NCBI GenBank assembly: GCA_037953625.1
Contig: CM075652.1
Location: forward strand, 54,739,501 to 54,803,500
Direction of reading: 5' to 3'
DNA from: Crotalaria pallida
Lineage: Eukaryota > Streptophyta > Magnoliopsida > Fabales > Fabaceae
Length of the DNA stretch: 64,000 bases
Shown here: in pieces, positions 35,881 to 48,063 of the stretch
Position numbering within the stretch: the stretch's first letter is position 1
How the letters are laid out: each line of letters starts with the position of its first letter
The notes under the pieces: model-generated
The model's database searches: none
The model's input: the letters and a program-made list of their open reading frames with translations, nothing else
What the model was told of the DNA's origin: nothing
Made by a program: the position numbers and the translations under genes

Positions 35881-36703
35881 TCAAGGGAAGAGAAACAAAG
35901 GGGAGAGGGAGAGGTCTTGATGGTGGTGGTGGGGGATAGTGATGGTGGCTCGTGGTGGAGTGGCGGTGGCGGCCGGAGATGGCGGCGGCCGGCTTGGTGG
36001 AGGGTGAGAGGAGAGGGGAGAGAGAGTCAAGTGAGAGAAAGAGAGAGATCTATGGAGTGGAGGAGAGGGAAAGAAAGGGTCTATGAGGAGGAGGAGGAAC
36101 AAGGAGGTGGGGTGGTGGCCATGAGCTCCGGTGGTGGTGGTTGGAGGAGGTGCTGGGCGGAGAGAGAGAAAGAGGGGTTGAAATGGGGGTTTCAGCCCCC
36201 AAAACACGATTTTAAAGCTGCAGGTAGCAGAATACTCGAGTATTTCTGTCAATACTCGAGTTTTTTGACAAAATACTCGAGTATTTCACAAAATACTCGA
36301 GTAAAATGACCAGATACTGCTAGTTTGCTTTTCTATTTTTCAACTATTTTCTCCCAACTTCAAATAGCCATAACTTCTTCGTTCACCGTCGGATCTTGCT
36401 CAAATTTGACGAGTAACTTCCTAAAAATCATACCTTCATATCCAACGGTGGGAATTGTGTTTTGAGTCTTAAATCTTTTATTTTGAATTTCCTAACGTCG
36501 GGTGTTTTTAACACCGAAAAATCGATTTTTAACACTCGTTTGGTCTTCTTTAAATTTGCTTTTCGATGCCAATGCTCCTTGACTCCTCAATGGCACTCAA
36601 AGAACTCCTAATCCATAATTTTAAATCCCTTCTAGGATAATCCTTACTTCCAAATCTTACTATTATTCTAATATTTATTAGAATTAAAATTCGGGATGTT
36701 ACA
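35881..36703 (-). repeat. truncated 5' LTR of the gypsy element
   Basis: Nearly identical to 32272-33094. The match ends abruptly about 10 bp before the gag ATG, at a GTCAA(G/C)GGAAGAG junction, so the rest of the LTR, the primer site and the leader are missing. Confidence 0.88.
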
Positions 36704-37359
36704 TCAGAACTCAGAATCATGAAGAAAGAAGGGTCTGAAGTCTTATCTACCCAACCAGTGTTGAGAAGGGGAACTTCACCGAAGGACACCCTATCAAAAT
36801 ATTACAATTTTAAATTAAATAGATTATTCAAGTTTTTCAAATCATTATCTCCAACCAATATACTATCTGCATGTAAAATCATTATTCTCAAAACTTATAG
36901 ATTTAATTAAATTCATCATAATATCACAATAAAGGAAATAATTATATTCAACAAATAAATAAGAAATACACCGATTTATATATAAACATATATAATATTT
37001 AAGAATTGAAAAGTCATTAACTTCTACTGAATTCATATCTAATGAAATAAAAAATATTCTGCTTTATCATTAATTATACTCATAATACCATCAATCAAAA
37101 AAGATCAAAATGTTTATTTCTCATTTAATTTTTACTCATCATGATAAAATTGATAATCATATAAAAAAATTAATTTATCCATCAAATAAATAAGGAATAT
37201 TTTAGATAAAAAATGTTAATTTTTTATTCATATTAAAGAAGTACAAAATTTATTAACAAGATCATTTAGATTAATCTTTTTAAGTGTACGATTTGATTTG
37301 AACCCTTGTTTTTTTTATAATTATTTTTGGCTTTTGTTTGATAACAATATTTACTTTAT
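36704..37359. other. AT-rich, no gene recognised
   Basis: After the gypsy target duplication the sequence probably continues the older element that was interrupted at 29958. A short open stretch MKKEGSEVLSTQPVLRRG (36719 onward) has no recognised family. Confidence 0.4.
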
Positions 37360-37602
37360 ATTACCTATGTCCTAGCATAAAAGATCATTTTGAGACTTTT
37401 ATTTTTTTCCTATTTATAAGACCATATATCAATTTTCAATGAGAATTAATTATTTCTTTCCACAAACACCTTCTTTATTTTTCCTAAGGCATAGGCTAAA
37501 ATTAAATTTTCAAAACAATTAAGGATGAGTCAAGATAAAAATAAATTCCAAAAACCAAAAACCAAAAGGCTCCCAATTTTTAGGAACTAAAGACATAAAT
37601 AA
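37360..37602. mobile_element. chimera of two half-MITEs
   Basis: 37360-37480 resembles the left half of the 11089-11361 Stowaway-type family (CCTATTTATAAGACC, CAATTTTCAATGA, TTTCTTTCCAC). It joins directly at 37481 to the right half of the 3310-3824 Mutator-like family (TTCCTAA.GGCA, AAATTTTCAAAACAATTAAG, GATGAGTCAAG). Neither has its other half here. Confidence 0.6.
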
Positions 37603-37810
37603 AAATAAAAAATAAAAATGTGCACTTACCATGCTCAGGAAGACGCACGCTTGACGCTTGTGTATAAGCACTTGAATCAATTTTGCACAGAAATTTACCG
37701 CATTGACAGCCCCTTTGCAGCTACATGCAGCAGGTCTTGGGATTTAGATCTCATCATCATCATCTCACTCAGTATTACAGTCATAAATAATAAATAAAAA
37801 ATAAAATAGC

Positions 37811-38046
37811 TGTTATGAACAATTTGTATTTATCTAATAAGTGGATGACTCTATCATAGTTTGTGTTTATCCCTAATTTATGTTTATTTTTAGTTGAAAC
37901 AAATTCATGATAGGGTTCCTCTTTTCCTATATAATAGGACTCATATGTATTTTAAACTTTGCCTCAAGAAGTGAAATACAATTTCTCCCTACTTCTCTTT
38001 TCTCCTTCAATCCCTTATGTCTTCTTATTTTCATTAATTCATAACA
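37811..38046 (+). repeat. 5' LTR of the PMT-upstream copia
   Basis: 236 bp, TG...CA ends, with a TATA-like TATATAATA at 37928-37936. Confidence 0.88.
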
Positions 38047-38584
38047 CGTTATCAGCACGATTGTTCTTTGCTCCAAAAGGTTCAAGCTAATTCATCAATA
38101 GCAAGGTAATTTTTTTTTTAAATATTATTAAAGTTTTATTTATTTATTTTCTCTTTTTTTTTGCTCCAATATCTATCTTTTATAATATACGTACAGACAA
38201 AGTGAGTAAAGTAAGCTTCTCTCCATATTTTTTTTTTAATCTCCATATTGGAGTGTTTGAAAAAAAAATCAAACAAAAGTGTTAAATGCATGTGAAGTTC
38301 TGAAAAAAAAAAAAAAAAAAAAGAGGAGAAGACAAATGCTGTAGAGCCGTGAAGAAAAGTAAAGGAAAAAAATATGGCGCAGAGTGTTAAAAGGAATTTG
38401 AGCCGTGAAGAAAAAAAAAAAGAGGCTGTAGCCAAGTAATAATATATAACTTGACAAATGTTACAATGATAAAACGTCATGGTCAGTCACAACAATGACA
38501 TATGCAGTGGGTTCAAGAATTATCATGTAAAAATTAAGATTGCTAAAAAAAAAAAGTAGTACTTGAAGGATTTAAAGATCCCAC

Positions 38585-38586
<2 letters not shown>

Positions 38587-38620
<34 letters not shown>
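38587..38620. repeat. (TA)n microsatellite
   Basis: An uninterrupted run of about 15 TA dinucleotides inside the copia interior, followed by ATTT tetranucleotide repeats. Confidence 0.9.
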
Positions 38621-38623
<3 letters not shown>

Positions 38624-40559
38624 TTATTTATTGTTTGCACAGCGACAACCACCCCCGCTGGAAAAGAGAAAAATAAAAAACTTACTCAAGTGGAATGTTG
38701 CATTGGTTGGGGCTGCATATTTTTGTGGTGTGCACAACATTAGTCGGTTTTGGGCTGGCTTTATAACCAATACACCATACTATTACTGTGCTACACACTT
38801 AATAAGAAACACAAGTTTTTGGGAATTAGACCATTTGTCAAGTTCATAAAAAGAAAATAGTCAATGCTTACTGAAGCAGATTTTAGAAATATGAAAGGAA
38901 AAAAAAAAAAGAATTACAGCGAATGTATCAAATATTGCCACGTCAGATTGACGAGTCCAGTTCGATCGAATGTGGTACTGTACCAGGCAGTAAATGTTTC
39001 AGTTATGTTTGTTAAGGAAAAAAAAACACAACTCCTATGAAATGTGAATGTGAATATCACCAGTATTATAAATTTATAATATTATTAATGTGTCGTAAGT
39101 AGCAATGACTTTGAGTATCATCATCATACACGCGGAGATACATAGATATATAGATAAAGAGAGTGGAAACGAGAGCTAGCAATCCTTTCCAAAACTCTCT
39201 GCAAAATTATTGTGATCAGTACCCATCTCTGTTTCAATTTCATTTTTTTTTTGTTTTTGTTTATTGTGTCTTTATTGATAAAATCAATATGTGATATCAT
39301 TTTATTAAATTGGATAATTTCACTATTATATCTACAAATTTTAATTTTAATACAAATATTTCTTTGGTAGCGATAATTATTATTTGATGTATCAATGATA
39401 TTACTAATGTGCCATAAATTATCAATTTTAAATGTTAGCACGTTTATTTTTATGATGCAAAGACAGTCAAACATGTATGATTTTACTTAAAAAAATTTCT
39501 TTATTTTGCCTTATATATATTTAATTGTGTTTCTTGACAATTATTATTGAACGTTATGTTGAAACATGAAAATACTGATGTTTTTCATGAAGTAAATTAA
39601 TATGACATTAAAGTAGATTTTTATTTGATATAATTTTTTTTGTTATTGTTCCCTAATGATCTCCCTATGAGTTGTTTTGAAAGTTATATAAGGAAGATTA
39701 TGCTTCATCAAGTTGACTCATATCTTATGACGACTTCTATTTTCTTGGTTCTACCCACATGTTGAGTAGTACATTTTCCGAGGTTAGTTATAAATTTTTT
39801 ATAGTTATTGGCATATTAAGAATATGCGAAAGTGGAGAAATTTATCCTAAATAAGTACATGTGTCTTGTCGTTTTGTTTTTCAATATGGGAATATAAGAA
39901 TGTGATAATCTCACAACATGAAATTTATGTGCTTCTTTATTGGAATGTTTTAAAAAATATTAGTGATGAAAAAAAAATTATTTTTTATTGAAAATGATTA
40001 CTGCCATTATGATGAAGAGAATAACTTGCCAATATAATTATAGATATACTTGTGCATTTGTTTATACCATTGAAGAGACATATAAATTAGTTATTGAAGA
40101 AAAATGTTGTTCTTTTGTGAGAAATTTACATCTTTTTGTTTTTTTTTGTCATTATTGAAATAATTAGATTGGAATGTACAAACCACATAAATAATTGATC
40201 ACATTTACACATAATATATTTTTATAACAAAATTTTATTGGGGTTAGCAATGTGTTATAATGTAGTGGATCACGAATAAATCTACCAAGTTTCAAATGTA
40301 TATGCAAAATTTTACTTTCAAAATAGTTTAGTATATTTTATCAAAATTCGTGTACGATAACAATTTAGAACTCTAAAAGAGTTGTTATCCAGAGGTATTG
40401 GAAGATTTTTCAGTTTACACATAGATAGTACAATTGAAATACCTCATATTGTAAAACCAAAAGTTAATAAACTAGAAGTTTATAAATTATAATATATTTT
40501 TTTTTGTTTGGCTTGATTGGTTAGACCATCCCAGATCAACTATATGATGCGAAAAAAAA

Positions 40560-43260
40560 ATAATTAAAACTTATGTTGACATCCAATGAAGAACCCGAAG
40601 TTTCTTCAATATGATTATCTCAATGTGTTAATAATTGTTCCCAAAGAAAGTTTATTTGGCCATCACCATAAAATATGGATTGAATATGGAATGAATACAA
40701 AGTGACATTTATGTGTCATTACTTCTATCATGTGGATCATTTAGGTATTTTATATTTTAATTGATGCATCAACTAGATGGTCACATGATTCTTCATTAGC
40801 AATTCGCAACTAGAAGTTTGCGAGATTACTTATGTAATTGTATCAACCAAAGTTTAGTTATTAACTATTGTATGTCTATTGTCATTACTAATTGGGAACA
40901 TGTATGACAATGATTCGCATCAAGCCATTAAAATTATCATGAGTTTCCCCTTTTTACAAATGGTTTTTGGTCAGAAACCTAATATTTCCCATCTAAAAAC
41001 TTTTGGATGTGCAGTATATTTTCCACCACAACGCACTAAGATGGGACCTCAAAGAATGTTGAGAATATATGTTGGATATGAATCTCTATCAATGATAAAA
41101 TAACTCAAACCAACAACAAGATAGTCATTCATGGTTTGATTTCTGATCATCGTTTTGATGAATTTGTTTTCCCAACATTAGCGGGAGAAAATAAGCAGTT
41201 GGAAAAAAGAAATTATTTGAAAAGAGTTATCGTTATATTATCTTGATCCTCGAACAAAACAATTTGAACTTAAGTTCAAAAGATAATTCATTTGCAAAAT
41301 TTAAATAACAAATTGCCAGACGATTTACTGACATAAAAAGAGTGACTAAGTCACATATTCCAGCTGCTAATGCTCCAATGAAATTGATGTCCTTCTTGGA
41401 CAAATTAAAATTGCAAATGAGTATGAGGCACGCTTGCAGCGTGGCAGATCCATCGGTTCCAAAGATAAAAATCCTCGAAAACGAAAAGGAGCAAAGAAAT
41501 AAGATGGTCAATTTGAGGATATAGTGACTCTTGAAGAGTCTGTCCTTAGACATAATTAATAGTTCAGTTCAAGAAGAAAGTCAGGTACCTGAAAAGTGTG
41601 AAAACAAAGAGATCTCAATAAATTATGTCATAACTTAAATACAATGGAACCGAAATGAAGTCAACGTTGACGATGTTTTTTCATATGATATAGTGCTTAA
41701 ATGATATAAGATGAAGATTATGCATCAAAGTCTACTAAGGAATATAGACAAAGAAATGATTAGCCAAATTTGAAAGACGCAATTGAGGCATAATTGAATT
41801 CGCTTGAAAAATGATAGGTATTTGGACCTATAGTCCGTACACCAAAAGGTGTAAAGTCAGATGGATACAAATGTGTTTTTGTACATAAGCGAAATTGTAT
41901 AGAAGAAATTATGAGATATAAAGCAAGATTGATTGCCCAAAGAAGTTCACGAAGATCTGACATTGATTATGAGGAATAATACTTCCCTATGGTGGATGCA
42001 AGTATTTCCGATACTTGATTAGTCTGGCAATATATAAAGGATTTAATTTGTGTCAAATGATGTTATAGCAGATTTTATGGCTAACTTGATTAATAACATA
42101 TATATGAATACCTCCCAAGGATTCAATATGCTCGAAGCATATGCTTGAACTATTTAATATGGTTAGACCATATCCATGGATAATTAAAATGTTTAAAGCA
42201 TAAAGTATAAAATGTCGACATGTGCTCTTTAATTAGTTAAATTGCAAAATGCAACAATTTTGAACCTATAGTTCAAACTCCAAGAGATTTTTAATAGACT
42301 CGAAGTTTTAATTCTAGCAAACATAAAATGCATTATATGTTTATAGCCATTATCATGGTTCATTCGAGAATGATATCATTATATCAACATGAGAAATTAC
42401 AGAAGAATTAAGGATATTGGTATATACATGTATATATCTATTTATATTTAGCTAATAATAATTTGTTTTTTCTGTTATATATTGTTTGACTTATATATAT
42501 GATGTCGTGTATGTCATGCAATTATGGATATGTTTATTACAATTGTTTGAGAATACTTATATGATTATGGTTCATGTTATGTGTTTTTGGTATCTATATA
42601 GTTTTATTTCAATATTGTTTGAATTATCTAAAGTTAAAGGAAACATTTCAAAATGAAATACATCGGCCTGAAGATCGAGCATTTAGCAAATTGATTTGTG
42701 CCTATCAAGTTGGAGAAAACAACTTCTAAAGTGATTTGCTTTGATAAATAACAACTAATTTATATGCTAATCTCTGTTTGATTGTTAAATGTCGTGCATG
42801 ACTTAATATGTCATCTGATATTAATTTATTAGCAAGATATTGTTATTCATTCACAAGAAGATGTTGGAATGAAACTAATTAAGCAAACATTTTAGTATGA
42901 TAAATTGAATAAAAGTTTTTATGGTTTGAAGTAAATCGAGATGTGGTATAATCGTATAAGCGAATATTTAATCAATGAGGATATAAAATGGTCGAATTTG
43001 TCCATGTATTTTTATGAAAAAATGTGGCAAGAAATTTGTTATAATTGATGTTTACGTTGATTATTTGAATATTATTAGAACGCCTGAAGAGCTTCCAAAT
43101 GTTGTAAATTGCTTAAAGAAAGAGTTTGAAATGAAGGATTTGGAAAGAACAAAATTTTGTCTTGAATTACAATGGAATATTTAATGAAATTTTGGTACAT
43201 CATGAAACATATGCTGCGAAGGTAATAGTGCAATATCTCAGAGATTATTGTTCGCATTAG
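40560..43260 (+). pseudogene. copia pol remnants with many stops
   Basis: Recognisable pieces in order: integrase core text near 40740-40800 (LIDASTRWSH), a downstream integrase block at 40900-41090 (FGQKPNISHLKTFGCAVYF), reverse transcriptase start near 41820-41990 (TPKGVKSDGYKCVFVHKRN, RYKARLIAQ), FYGLK near 42910, YVDYLNII (for YVDDLNII) at about 43050 and KKEFEMKDLERTKFCLEL at about 43110. RNase H is missing between the reverse transcriptase end and the 3' LTR. Stops and frameshifts are frequent; no protein can be made. 38047-40560 holds no gag that I can recognise. Confidence 0.75.
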
Positions 43261-43467
43261 GGGGAGAAATAAATACGCACTGCACTCTTTTTCCCTTAGT
43301 CACAGTTTTTTCCCGATGGGTTTTCCTGACAAGGTTTTTAATGAGACAACATTCAATTGCGTAAGAAGAATTGTGTACTCTTTTTCCTTCGCTCATTTTT
43401 CCCATAGGGTTTTTCTTATGAAGGTTTTTAAAGAGACATGTTCTCTTAATAGTCATCCAAGGGGGAG

Positions 43468-43703
43468 TGTTATGAACAATTTGTATTTATCTAATAAGTG
43501 GATGACTCTATCATAGTTTGTGTTTATCCCTAATTTATGTTTATCTTTAGTTGAAACAAATTCATGATAGGGTTCCTCTTTTCCTATATAATAGGACTCG
43601 TATGTATTTTAAACTTTGCTTCAAAAAGTCAAATACAATTTCTCCCTACTTCTCTTTTCTCCTTCAATCCCTTATATCTTCTTATTTTGATTAATTCGTA
43701 ACA
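43468..43703 (+). repeat. 3' LTR of the copia, adjacent to PMT
   Basis: Same length as the 5' LTR. Its TATATAATA at 43585-43593 points towards the PMT 5' UTR, which begins within roughly the next 100 bp. Confidence 0.88.
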
Positions 43704-43797
43704 ATAGCATAAAATTTGCAATTTTAGTGTTCCAAATCCAATACCCCACCACTTCCACACTCTCCCCTTCAACCTCTGAACTCCAAAAATGAACTGA

Positions 43798-43818
43798 TAG
43801 AGAGAGAGAGAGAGAGAG
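43798..43818. repeat. (GA)n microsatellite in the PMT 5' UTR
   Basis: A GA run immediately upstream of the inferred 5' UTR splice donor CAGAG|GTACGT at 43840. GA/CT tracts are common in plant core promoters and 5' UTRs. Confidence 0.85.
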
Positions 43819-43839
43819 GAAGAAGAGCCTTTGTCAGAG

Positions 43840-44679
43840 GTACGTACCCTACAACGTTCCTTCTCTTTCTCACTTCTATTCCTCTGTCCCCTTCCCCTCT
43901 ACCCAGATCCATTTCAACCTCTTTTTATTGTTTGTTTATACTCTGTACCTTCTCTGGCTACTTTCTTGTGATTTTAATTCCCACTATCATTTTCAAAATC
44001 ACACCTTTACCCTCCCAAAAGTAATCAAAATCTCTTCTTTCAATGACTCCACTGTCGGTGATGCGTTTTTCTTTTTTCCCTTTTCACCCTTTTGTTTCCT
44101 TTGCCTATTTGAGCTAGTTTTCATGTGCCCACTTATATCAGATTTGCTCATGTTCATTGTTTGAAACATTGTTTTAATTCATTCTCTTGTTGCTATATGA
44201 CTTAGATTTGGTATTGCTCTTAACTATTGAGGCTCTCTTATTTATTTGCTCAATATTTATTATATTTAAAAAAAAATGAGTATTAGAATGTGTTTGATCC
44301 GATAGTGATGTTTCCTTTTATGAGGGAATGTGAAGCAGCTCCCACAATGAGAGATTTTGATTTCAAATTTTTGGCTTTATCGTGATGTTTCATTGATTTC
44401 AGTGTCAGCTTTATGTGCAATTCTTTGTTTAGTGGTTTCTCAACTGCATTACTTGGGAGGGTGCTTTGTGGAACACCAACCATTAACTCGCCACCCTTAA
44501 ATTAAGGGAGACGTCTTTTTTCGGCTGAGCATTGGATTTAGTGAGTGTGGTGAGAAAATTATTCTGGGATGGTTATTTGGCTGAATAGTTGCTTTGATTT
44601 GTAGGTTATTTAGTAATTTTTTTTTAAATAAAATCTTTTACCGGTTGATGACTTATAGTGAAACGTGATTTTTATGTAG
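43840..44679 (+). other. 5' UTR intron of the PMT gene (inferred)
   Basis: A strong donor (AG|GTACGT at 43840) and an acceptor TTTTTATGTAG ending at 44679 bracket 840 nt, eight bases before the ATG at 44688. The exon upstream would carry the GA tract. Leader introns are usual in this gene family; transcript data are not available here. Confidence 0.6.
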
Positions 44680-44687
44680 TGGCAAAA

Positions 44688-47600
44688 ATGGCGAGAGCAA
44701 GAGCAGATGGGAATCCGAGGAAGCGGTTGGTCACAACCGTTTTGGTTTTGGTGATTGTTGGTGCTTTCTTTTATCTATATTCTAGGAATAGCGGCTCATC
44801 TTCTATTGAGCAGGGCATCAAATCTTTAAAAGACGTTGGTTGGAAAGGGGATGAATCTTCCTCCATAACTGAAGGAGACAGTGCTATACCAAAGACCATT
44901 CCAGTGAGTTATCTATCTCAGTCTGAACTGAACAGCTTTTTAAAATGTTAGTTTCTGATAGGAAGCATTCGAGTTATTTTACGTTTCTGTTTACTTTTTA
45001 AGGTGTGTGATGATCGTCTCTCGGAGTTGATTCCCTGCCTGGACAGAAATCTCATATACCAAACAAGATTGAAGCTTGATCTGACTTTGATGGAGCATTA
45101 TGAGCGGCACTGCCCAATGCCTGAGAGGCGTTATAATTGTTTGATCCCCCCTCCACCAGGGTACAAGGTAATATCGATGGAGCTAAACATGTTCATAACA
45201 TTTAGAATTTTTCCTGCATAATCTTTTGATGACTTATGTCATTTTTTATTATGATAGATTCCAATGAAATGGCCCAAAAGCAGAGATCAGGTATGGAAGG
45301 CAAATATACCTCATACCCATCTTGCAACTGAGAAATCTGACCAGAACTGGATGGTTGTAAAAGGTGAAAAGATTGTTTTTCCTGGTGGAGGAACTCACTT
45401 CCATTACGGTGCTGATAAATATATTGCATCAATTGCCAATGTAAGCTGATGACCCTTAATTGGGTTGGGACTAAAATAATTACCAAGACAGAAAACTCTT
45501 TCATATCTGAAAAAAGTAACAAATCTACATTCATGATTGGTATTACAGATGCTCAACTTTCCAAACAATATTATAAACAATGAAGGAAGACTCCGCAATG
45601 TTCTTGATGTTGGCTGTGGAGTTGCAAGCTTCGGAGGATATCTACTTTCTTCTAATGTGATAGCAATGTCATTAGCACCAAATGATGTTCATGAAAACCA
45701 AATCCAGTTTGCTTTAGAGAGAGGAATTCCAGCATATCTTGGTGTCTTGGGCACAAAAAGACTACCATACCCCAGTAGATCTTTTGAACTTGCTCATTGT
45801 TCTCGTTGTAGAATTGATTGGCTTCAAAGAGATGGTATACTTCTCCTGGAGCTGGATAGGTTACTCAGACCAGGGGGCTACTTCGCCTACTCATCTCCTG
45901 AAGCCTATGCTCAGGATGAAGAGGACCGAAGAATATGGAGAGAAATGAGTGATCTTGTTGGGCGAATGTGTTGGAAAGTAGCTGCTAAAAAGAACCAGAC
46001 TGTTATATGGGTTAAGCCTCTTACAAATGATTGCTATTTAAAAAGAGCACCTGATACCCAGCCTCCACTCTGCAAATCTGATGATGATCCAGATGCTGTT
46101 TGGGGAGTTAACATGAAAGCTTGCATCTCACGTTACTCTGATCGTGAGTGATATTTTCCCTATTTCATACAATTGTTTAGTTCTCGTTTTTAATATCAAG
46201 ACCATGTGATCAATTGATGTTAAGAATGTTCCCAGACCATTAATAGTTCAAAAAGTCTTAATACGAATAATAAATGATGAAGCAAACAAAAGCCTTGTGA
46301 TTATGCAGTTGTAGGCAAAAGTTGACTTTGTAAAACAATAGCTTTTACTATTCTACATTGATCCATCTTCTCTCTGGTTGCATTACATTTACCACAACTG
46401 CATTTTTGCATATATTAATATTGAGTGATTTTGTTCTGTTCCATCTGCAAATTCCAGTATTAATTCATGACTCTTATATTAGAAGTTGAAGAGTCAATAA
46501 CCATAGATTTTGCTTGAACTTACAGAGATGCACAAAGCAAGAGGAAGTGATTTGGTTCCTTGGCCAGCTCGATTGACTGCTCCACCTCCTCGTCTGGCTG
46601 ACTTTAACTATTCTACTGAAATGTTTGAGAAGGACTCGGTAATTTAAAAAACATTCCTGTATTCCACTTTTAATATCTTCAATAATGAATATTTTCTCTC
46701 ATCAGAAGTAGTAGCTACAAAGTCTGCCGGTAACAGAAAACTAAAAAGAGAGGAAAATATTAGAGAAAATACATGGGCCAACTGTAAATGTAAACAAAGA
46801 TCACTAAGATCACATTTGTTACTTGACCAAATTTGATATGAACTAATTAAAAACCTTTGCCGTCCAAGTGTCAAATGTGACATCATATGAACAATTCTTT
46901 ATATTGGTTGAATTTGTGAAAAACTTTGCAACTTTTTCTTTTTAGTTCTGAGATGATATTGGATGCAAAATTAGTAAGTTTCAAAAAAGTAATTATTCTA
47001 GAATCACATCTGCATGATAGCTATTATGTCAAATTATCTTTGTTCTTGGCACTACCACGATCAAGCAAAGGCATGTTTACAAGTATTGGGTATGACATGA
47101 TTGATTTTGTGCAGGAAGTTTGGCAACGGCAAGTTGATAATTACTGGACCATGCTAGGCAATAAAATTAAGCCTGACACGGTTCGGAACGTGATGGACAT
47201 GAAGGCAAATTTGGGTTCATTTGCTGCTGCTTTGAAGAACAAAGATGTTTGGGTTATGAATGTGGTGCCAGAAAATGGGCCAAACACTCTCAAGATAATA
47301 TATGACAGAGGCCTTTTAGGAACGGTTCACAACTGGTATGGCTTTTATCTTTATAGAATGAATGATCTTCAGTAGCTAATATTAATAGCAATTCCTGTTA
47401 CATTTGTTGTTTAATTTTTTCAAAATACTATCCTTAGGTGCTATTTTTTAGATGCTTGCGATGTTGTTCTCCCATAAAAATATAACATGTAATGGTTGCT
47501 ACACTGTATGTTTCCATTGATGAGCTGTTATACATGTTATGTTCTTAATTCTCATTAGAAAATAAACAGTTAACTAGAGAAGAACACCTAAGTTTAGTCC

Positions 47601-48063
47601 AGTGGTAGAAACATGAAAAGCAAGATACCAATTCAAAGCACTACTAGTGTCTGAAAAGAGTAGGGCTGGTGCAAATTAATCTACATGCTTGTGGCAATTG
47701 AAGTACTATATTTTGACCTGGTTTTGGTATCAATGTGACAGGTGTGAAGCATTTTCAACCTACCCTCGTACTTATGATCTACTACATGCGTGGACAATAT
47801 TTTCTGATATCATCGACAAAGAATGCAGTCCAGAGGATTTATTGATTGAGATGGATAGAATCCTCAGGCCTAAAGGTTTCATCATCGTCAATGATAAGCG
47901 GTCGGTGGTGTTGTCTGTAAAGAAGTTCTTACCGGCATTGCACTGGCAGGCAGTGGCAATATCTGGCGTAGAGCAAGGTTCAGATCAAGGTAAAGATGAT
48001 GCAGTGTTAATAATTCAGAAGAAGATTTGGCTGACAAGTGAGAGCGTTCGGGTTTCAGAATGA
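44688..48063 (+). CDS. probable pectin methyltransferase, PMT1/2/3/8 clade
   Basis: A Golgi type II membrane protein of family PF03141, thought to transfer methyl groups from S-adenosylmethionine to pectic polysaccharides. Coding exons: 44688-44903, 45003-45167, 45258-45440, 45549-46143, 46526-46638, 47115-47335 and 47742-48063. All are GT-AG and in phase, giving 604 residues, the usual family length. A short basic tail precedes one membrane segment (about 13-30, VTTVLVLVIVGAFFYLY). The luminal domain starts with CDDRLSELIPCLDRN and has HYERHCP, the SAM-binding LDVGCGVASFGG (207 onward), ELAHCSRCRIDW, LLRPGGYFAYSSPEAY, then the C-terminal half with VMDMKANLGSFAAAL, WVMNVVP, CEAFSTYPRTYDLLHAW and DRILRPKGF. 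The ATG at 44688 (MARARADG) is preferred over upstream in-frame codons because it follows the acceptor. A copia LTR lies close upstream. Confidence 0.93.

Larger units (their letters stand above)
29959..36703 (-). mobile_element. gag-only Ty3/gypsy element with a truncated 5' LTR
   Basis: The element starts TGTAACAC at 29959, ends GATGTTACA at 36703, and is flanked by the 5-bp direct repeat TCAGA (29954-29958, 36704-36708). On the minus strand the 5' LTR is 36703 to about 35881 only (823 bp). The gag gene follows, then 1.8 kb without recognisable pol, a purine tract and a 3' LTR of 3136 bp (33094-29959). The shared 823 bp differ at about four positions by eye, so insertion is recent. It lacks pol and would have depended on enzymes from a relative. 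Confidence 0.88.
37811..43703 (+). mobile_element. Ty1/copia element with decayed interior, upstream of PMT
   Basis: Two 236-bp LTRs (37811-38046 and 43468-43703) begin TGTTATGAAC and end TAACA, flanked by the 5-bp direct repeat ATAGC (37806-37810, 43704-43708). An ACGTTATCAGCACGA primer-type sequence follows the 5' LTR and GGGGGAG lies just before the 3' LTR. The interior keeps only scattered pol text. The LTRs differ at about eight positions by eye. The element inserted between the PMT transcription unit and its former upstream sequence. Confidence 0.88.

Noticed and set aside
38136..38480. Minus-strand 114-codon frame in the copia interior
   Set aside because: Mostly phenylalanine runs from poly-A tracts; no domain.
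47590..47660. Possible tRNA or SINE A/B boxes (TTTAGTCCAGTGGTAGAAAC, then CAATTCAAAGC) in a PMT intron
   Set aside because: No cloverleaf can be drawn and the B box is poor, so it is at most a very decayed SINE.
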